From NCBI GenBank assembly GCA_047637875.1, contig JBLJBH010000029.1, positions 1 through 20,512 of the forward strand: 20,512 bases of DNA. Reading direction: 5' to 3'. This DNA is from UBA7396 sp047637875 (GTDB lineage: Bacteria > Patescibacteriota > Gracilibacteria > BD1-5 > UBA6164). Below, piece by piece: positions 17,534-20,512 of the stretch. The notes under the pieces were generated by a model. The model ran no database searches. It was not told the origin of the DNA and saw nothing but the letters and a program-made list of their open reading frames with translations. The first letter of the stretch is position 1, and each line of letters starts with the position of its first letter. The position numbers and the translations under genes are program-made.

Positions 17534-17690
17534 CGGTTCAAAATTATTTTGAAAGGTGCCACCGAATGTGTTTGCTTAATTTATATTATTTTAACGAAGT
17601 ATTACGACTTCGCGAGGTTCTACTTGGATGTAAAATCTGTTCTTCCTCGAGCTCGCAGTTGTTTTCTGCTCAAACGCTTTTGAAAGAGTT
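17503..17690 (-). promoter_or_regulatory. T-box riboswitch in the aspS leader
   Basis: A structured, relatively GC-rich leader directly upstream of aspS. At 17532-17566 the minus strand reads TTCGG, then the T-box bulge TGGCACC, then a hairpin (TTCAAAA/TTTTGAA), then CCGAA. This is exactly the A1 helix, 7-nt bulge, A2 helix, A1' layout of a T-box antiterminator. TGGC in the bulge pairs with GCCA, the 3' end of tRNA-Asp or tRNA-Asn. The competing terminator at 17501-17533 shares the 3' arm. Upstream are a 6-bp hairpin (17595-17612) and a stem I-like arm (about 17612-17677). The specifier codon could not be fixed; AAC occurs on the 3' side of the arm. Uncharged tRNA would raise aspS expression. 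A weak promoter (TTGATT, TATAAA, short spacer) lies at 17689-17714. Confidence 0.75.
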
Positions 17691-17722
17691 TATAATTTTT
17701 TGAAAAAAAATCAAGTTTTTGT

Positions 17723-18451
17723 TTACTTTCTTTTCTTAAGCAAAAAATAAAATAAATACAAACTATACCAAACTTTTTTGAAGTTTTTTTTGGGATTTGT
17801 TATAAATCTCCATAACCATTCAAGTTTTAAACTAAGGAATATTTTGGGAGCTCTTTTTTCATTTCAAGCCCAAAAATCAAAAGTTCATCATTGGGAAAAA
17901 GTAAGTAAATTGTATTTTTTTATAAATTCAATATTATTTTTTATCCAAATTTCTTGTTTTGGAGTTCAAAGTCAAACCATAAAAATATTAATTTTATTTT
18001 CGGGCAAATTCTTCAAAGTATTAAAATTAAATTCACTATACCCATCCTGAAAATTAAATAGCTTTAAATTATATTTTTTCTGAATGTTTTCTACTGCTTT
18101 TTTTATCAAATCTGGAAAAGTTCAATACAAAATTAAATTAAAATCTTTTGGATTTAAGTTTTCAAATAAATAATCTGAAAAATCAGTTCAATTTAGATTT
18201 TCTAAATCAACTTTAAAATATTTTTTGTAATAAAGTTTTAAAGCAATTCAATCTGGAAGTAAAAAATCTCAAATTTCAAGAGAAGTAAAATATTCTTTAT
18301 TTACATTTTTGCCTGATAAAATTCAGTTTGAAACTAAATTTGCAAAATAAAGATAATTAACTACCAAAAATCATTTTTCTTTATAATTTTTTAAAATATC
18401 TTTTAATGCTTGTTTTTTATCAAATTTGTATAATTTCTCTAATATCGTCAT
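17723..18451 (-). CDS. WecG/TagA/CpsF family glycosyltransferase
   Basis: A 242-residue GT26-family enzyme. Members transfer N-acetylmannosamine or a related sugar to a lipid-linked acceptor in teichoic acid, enterobacterial common antigen or capsule synthesis. Diagnostic features are VGLGTPKQEIWI (about residues 163-174) and SQGGTFDFWAGNEKRAPKIF (about 188-207), then LEWLWRFITNPKKNFKKV near the C-terminus, all in the family order. Several motif glycines are TGA. The C-terminal basic and hydrophobic tail suggests association with the inner face of the membrane. Divergent from a GT4-type glycosyltransferase 66 bases away, so the two probably act on the same surface glycan. Confidence 0.88.
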
Positions 18452-18463
18452 AAAATTTATTTT

Positions 18464-18490
18464 TTGATTTATAATATTTTTTATTATACT
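18464..18490 (+). promoter_or_regulatory. Possible promoter between the divergent glycosyltransferases
   Basis: TTGATT (18464-18469) and TATACT (18485-18490) with a short 15-base spacer lie 28 bases before the GT4-type ATG. The 66-base interval must also hold the start signals of the WecG-type gene. Confidence 0.35.
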
Positions 18491-18517
18491 AGGAAAAATT
18501 TAAAAACAAATGAAATT

Positions 18518-19630
18518 ATGAATAAATTAGAAAATAAAAAAGTTGCTATAATTTGTGATTGGTTAAAGGATTTTGGATGAGCTGAAATCGTTATTTCTCA
18601 CTTGCTTGAGATATTTCCTCAGGCTGATATTTTCACTTCAGTATTTTTTATGCAGTGAAATGACATATTTAAATGAAGAAAAATCACAACTTCTTTTATA
18701 CAAAAGATACCTTTTTTAAATAAATCTCATAAACTTGCTTTGATGCTTAGACCTTACGCTTTTGAAAGTTTTGATTTAAGTGAATATGATATCGTAATTT
18801 CCTCATCAAGTGCTGAAAGTAAATGAGTCATAAAAAAACCAGAAACTTTGCATTTTTGTTATTGTCATACACCAACAAGATATTTTTGGAGTCATTACCA
18901 CGAATATCTAAATATGGCAGAATTTGGATTTTTAAATCCAATTGCAAAATGGTTTATGCCAAAAATTATTCACTGACTTAGAATGTGGGATTTTATAGCT
19001 AGTAAAAGAGTTGATTTTTTTATAGCAAATTCTAAAAATACTGCTTTGAGAATTAATAAATATTATAAAAAAGATGCAGAAGTTATCTATCCTGGACTTG
19101 ATTTAGAAAATATTCCATTTAGTGAAGATAAAGAAGATTATTATTTTTATAATGGTAGATGTATTCCATACAAAAAGTTTGATTTAATAGTTGAAGCTTT
19201 TAATAAAAATGGTAAAAAAATAATTATTTCTACAAATACAGATAATAAACTTTATAGAGAATTAAAAGCAAAATCAAAGGAAAATATTATTTGGAAATTT
19301 GGATTAAGTTTAGAAGAAATAAATGAAATTCACTCAAAAGCCAAAGCATTTTTATTTCCTCCAGAAGAAGATTTCGGACTTGTTCCAATCGCAGCAATGG
19401 CCTCTGGAACTCCAGTAATTGCTTTTAAAAAATGATGAAGTTTAGAAACAATCTTAGATTGAATCACTTGAATATTTTTTGAAAATCAATCTGTTAGAAG
19501 TTTAAATAATGCAATAGAAGAATTTGAAAACATGAATTTTGATTCTAAAAAAATCAGAGAACATGCCATGAAATTTGATAAAAAAGTATTTCAAAAAAAA
19601 TTAGTTGATTTTATTGAAAATAAAATATAA
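18518..19630 (+). CDS. GT4-family glycosyltransferase
   Basis: A 370-residue GT-B fold enzyme that would transfer a sugar from a nucleotide donor to a surface glycan. The N-terminal half has ICDWLKDFGGAEIVISHLLEIFP (residues about 11-33), the GGAE glycine loop being partly TGA, and FCYCHTPTRYFWSHY near 108-122, common in this group. The C-terminal half has VIYPGLDLENI (about 188-198) and YFYNGRCIPYKKFDLIVEAFN (about 207-227). FLFPPEEDFGLVPIAAMASGTPVIAFKKGGSLE near 280-312 carries the donor-binding Glu pattern of GT4 enzymes (here ED FGL VPIAA). Start at 18518 is used because an ATG at 18510 is in another frame. Divergent from the WecG-type gene; acceptor and sugar unknown. Confidence 0.9.
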
Positions 19631-19654
19631 TAGACCTATGGAGTAGGTAAAAAG

Positions 19655-19739
19655 AATCCCTAGGCTTTCAGCCACTCCCTTTGGAAAAGGGAGAAATATT
19701 TTAAAGCTCTCCCTTTTTAAAAGGGAGGTTGGAGGGATT
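19655..19739. repeat. Palindromic repeat element (REP/MITE-like)
   Basis: Outer arms AATCCCT (19655-19661) and AGGGATT (19733-19739) enclose two hairpins, CTCCCTTT/AAAGGGAG (19675-19693) and CTCCCTTTT/AAAAGGGAG (19709-19727). The layout of outer inverted repeat plus two C-run/G-run hairpins is the same as in the element within the pilin leader at 5998-6114. Intergenic here; the hairpins may also act as a terminator for the glycosyltransferase gene. Confidence 0.75.
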
Positions 19740-19766
19740 AAATTTTTAATTAATAATTATAAAATT

Positions 19767-20201
19767 ATGAAAAAATTATATGCTATTTTAATTTTAGCTT
19801 TGATATCTTTATGAAATGCTATTTATTTAACAATTTCAGCGTTTAACTACAAAGCTTGAGATACTTCAAAACTATTTTGTGATGTAAGTGATACATTATC
19901 TTGTTCAAGTTTGTTTTCATTTGATTTTGCTTGGATTTTTGGAATTCCTTTCCCTGCAATTGCTATGGTTGTTTATCCAATTATTGCACTTGTTGCACTT
20001 TTAGGAATTTTAGGAAAATGCAAAAAAGCTTTCCATATAATGCTTGGGCTTTGAATTTGATGAATGATGTTTAACTCATATATAATTTACAATGAATATT
20101 TAGTTTGAATTTACTGTTTGGCATGTTTAGCATGTAGTGTAGCAATAACAACTATTGCAATTCTGAGCGTAGTTTGAGTAAAACAAAAAACACTTTCTTA
20201 A
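19767..20201 (+). CDS. VKOR-family membrane thiol oxidoreductase
   Basis: A 144-residue protein with about four transmembrane helices, matching the vitamin K epoxide reductase family. Bacterial members use quinone to reoxidise a DsbA-like protein and so drive disulfide formation outside the membrane. The two cysteine pairs are present: Cys38 and Cys46 in CDVSDTLSCSS (loop pair) and Cys117-x-x-Cys120 in YCLAC (active-site pair in the membrane). WIFGIPFPAIAMVVY (about residues 56-70) is the family's GIPxAxxG-like segment and NEYLVGIYC leads into the last helix. No fused thioredoxin domain and no DsbA-like gene nearby. The Cys-rich pilin-like protein in this window is a conceivable client, which is inference. 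Confidence 0.88.
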
Positions 20202-20217
20202 TAAGAAAGTGTTTTTT
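20185..20217. terminator. Strong intrinsic terminator after the VKOR gene
   Basis: AAAAAACACTTTCTT (20185-20199), a 3-nt loop and AAGAAAGTGTTTTTT (20203-20217) form a perfect 15-bp stem with a T tail. It spans the VKOR stop codon and touches the stop of the convergent small gene, serving both strands. Confidence 0.9.
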
Positions 20218-20387
20218 TATGAAGTTTTTCATCATTTTTCTAAAAGTCTATCAATTCTAAGTAAAATATCATCAACATTTACTTGAACATCTGGATGGTA
20301 TTGTCATTGTTCTTGAAGTTTATGTCTTTCTCTCATACCTTCTATACTCTCACCCTCCCCAGTAGGAATATAATGTGGACTTATCAT
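20217..20387 (-). CDS. Small protein of unknown function (56 residues)
   Basis: A 56-residue protein, MISPHYIPTGEGESIEGM at the start, then RERHKLQEQ and an amphipathic stretch VNVDDILLRIDRLLEKGGK near the C-terminus. I do not recognise the family. Support that it is real: a well-spaced promoter directly upstream (20419-20447), a shared terminator, TGA used at glycine-like positions and an amphipathic helix rather than random AT-rich translation. It may be a binding adaptor or regulator; no function is assigned. Confidence 0.6.
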
Positions 20388-20418
20388 AATAATTAATATT
20401 AAAAAATAAATATGTTCA

Positions 20419-20447
20419 ATAATACCATAAGTTATTTTTTAATGCAA
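20419..20447 (-). promoter_or_regulatory. Promoter of the 56-residue protein gene
   Basis: On the minus strand, TTGCAT (20447-20442), a 17-base spacer and TATTAT (20424-20419) lie 31 bases before the ATG at 20387. Confidence 0.55.
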
Positions 20448-20478
20448 AAATAATTAATCTAAAAATTCTAAAATAAAA

Positions 20479-20512
20479 CCGGACACTTTGAGTATAATAA
20501 AAATACTACAGA
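20479..20512. other. Possible transposon end at the right edge
   Basis: The last bases contain CCGGACACTTTGAGTATAAT, whose reverse complement has GTGTCCGG, a motif common at the ends of IS3/IS481-like elements. No coding sequence is visible. The assignment rests on motif resemblance only. Confidence 0.25.

Noticed and set aside
17501..17690. RNase P RNA, tmRNA, SRP RNA or 6S RNA in the aspS leader
   Set aside because: None of the hallmark sequences is present (GAGGAAAGUC with ACAGAA, a tRNA-like CCA end, the SRP tetraloop helix or a long 6S stem), while the T-box antiterminator and terminator fit precisely.
17778..18050. Plus-strand 90-residue open frame
   Set aside because: It is antisense to the WecG/TagA/CpsF glycosyltransferase, which has clear family motifs.
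65..20387. TGA as tryptophan (Mycoplasma-type code 4) or many frameshifted pseudogenes
   Set aside because: TGA falls at conserved glycines of P-loop, GxSxG and GT motifs, while conserved tryptophans use TGG. Frames stay open over hundreds of codons, so the genes are intact.

Overview
The window comes from a very AT-rich bacterial genome that reads UGA as glycine (translation table 25). This places it in the candidate phyla radiation, in Absconditabacteria (SR1) or Gracilibacteria (BD1-5). The proof is internal. Obligate glycines of well-known motifs are written TGA: the Walker A loop of the secretion ATPase, the LPLG motif of the reverse transcriptase, the GFSQG elbow of the hydrolase and the GGTFDFWAGN motif of the WecG-type enzyme. 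Every gene ends in TAA or TAG. A standard-code reading breaks almost all genes into fragments, so the coordinates here are for code 25.

Layout. 65-622 (+) is a short RecO-like protein, convergent with an endonuclease/exonuclease/phosphatase-fold protein (612-1520, -) and a conserved small cysteine-containing protein (1583-2011, -). 2087-6130 (-) is the most unusual part: a 1071-residue surface protein with a type IV prepilin N-terminus, a Cys-rich stretch, InlB-like repeats and a C-terminal C-type-lectin-like variable domain, followed by an N-terminally truncated reverse transcriptase of the diversity-generating retroelement (DGR) type. No template repeat is visible, so the retroelement looks decayed or dependent on parts elsewhere. 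6131-6607 is a gene-free leader with a good promoter, hairpins, palindromes and a 7-mer tandem repeat. 6608-10394 (+) is a three-gene operon: a VirD4/TraG-like ATPase, a coiled-coil protein and a membrane protein.

10398-17482 is housekeeping: MnmA, a DUF2726 protein, an esterase-like hydrolase, a sodium:solute symporter, a YbaK-type deacylase, a stand-alone MshEN-like protein and aspartyl-tRNA synthetase. aspS is preceded by what looks like a T-box riboswitch with a complete antiterminator/terminator pair. 17723-19630 holds two divergent glycosyltransferases (WecG/TagA/CpsF type and GT4 type). The right end carries a VKOR-family membrane protein and a 56-residue protein.

The genes suggest a small host-associated cell that invests in its surface: a pilin-anchored variable adhesin, a pilus-related MshEN protein, a secretion-type ATPase, glycan synthesis and a disulfide-forming enzyme that could serve the Cys-rich surface protein. 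These functional links are inference. Both window ends carry motifs resembling transposon ends, which may be why the sequence stops there.
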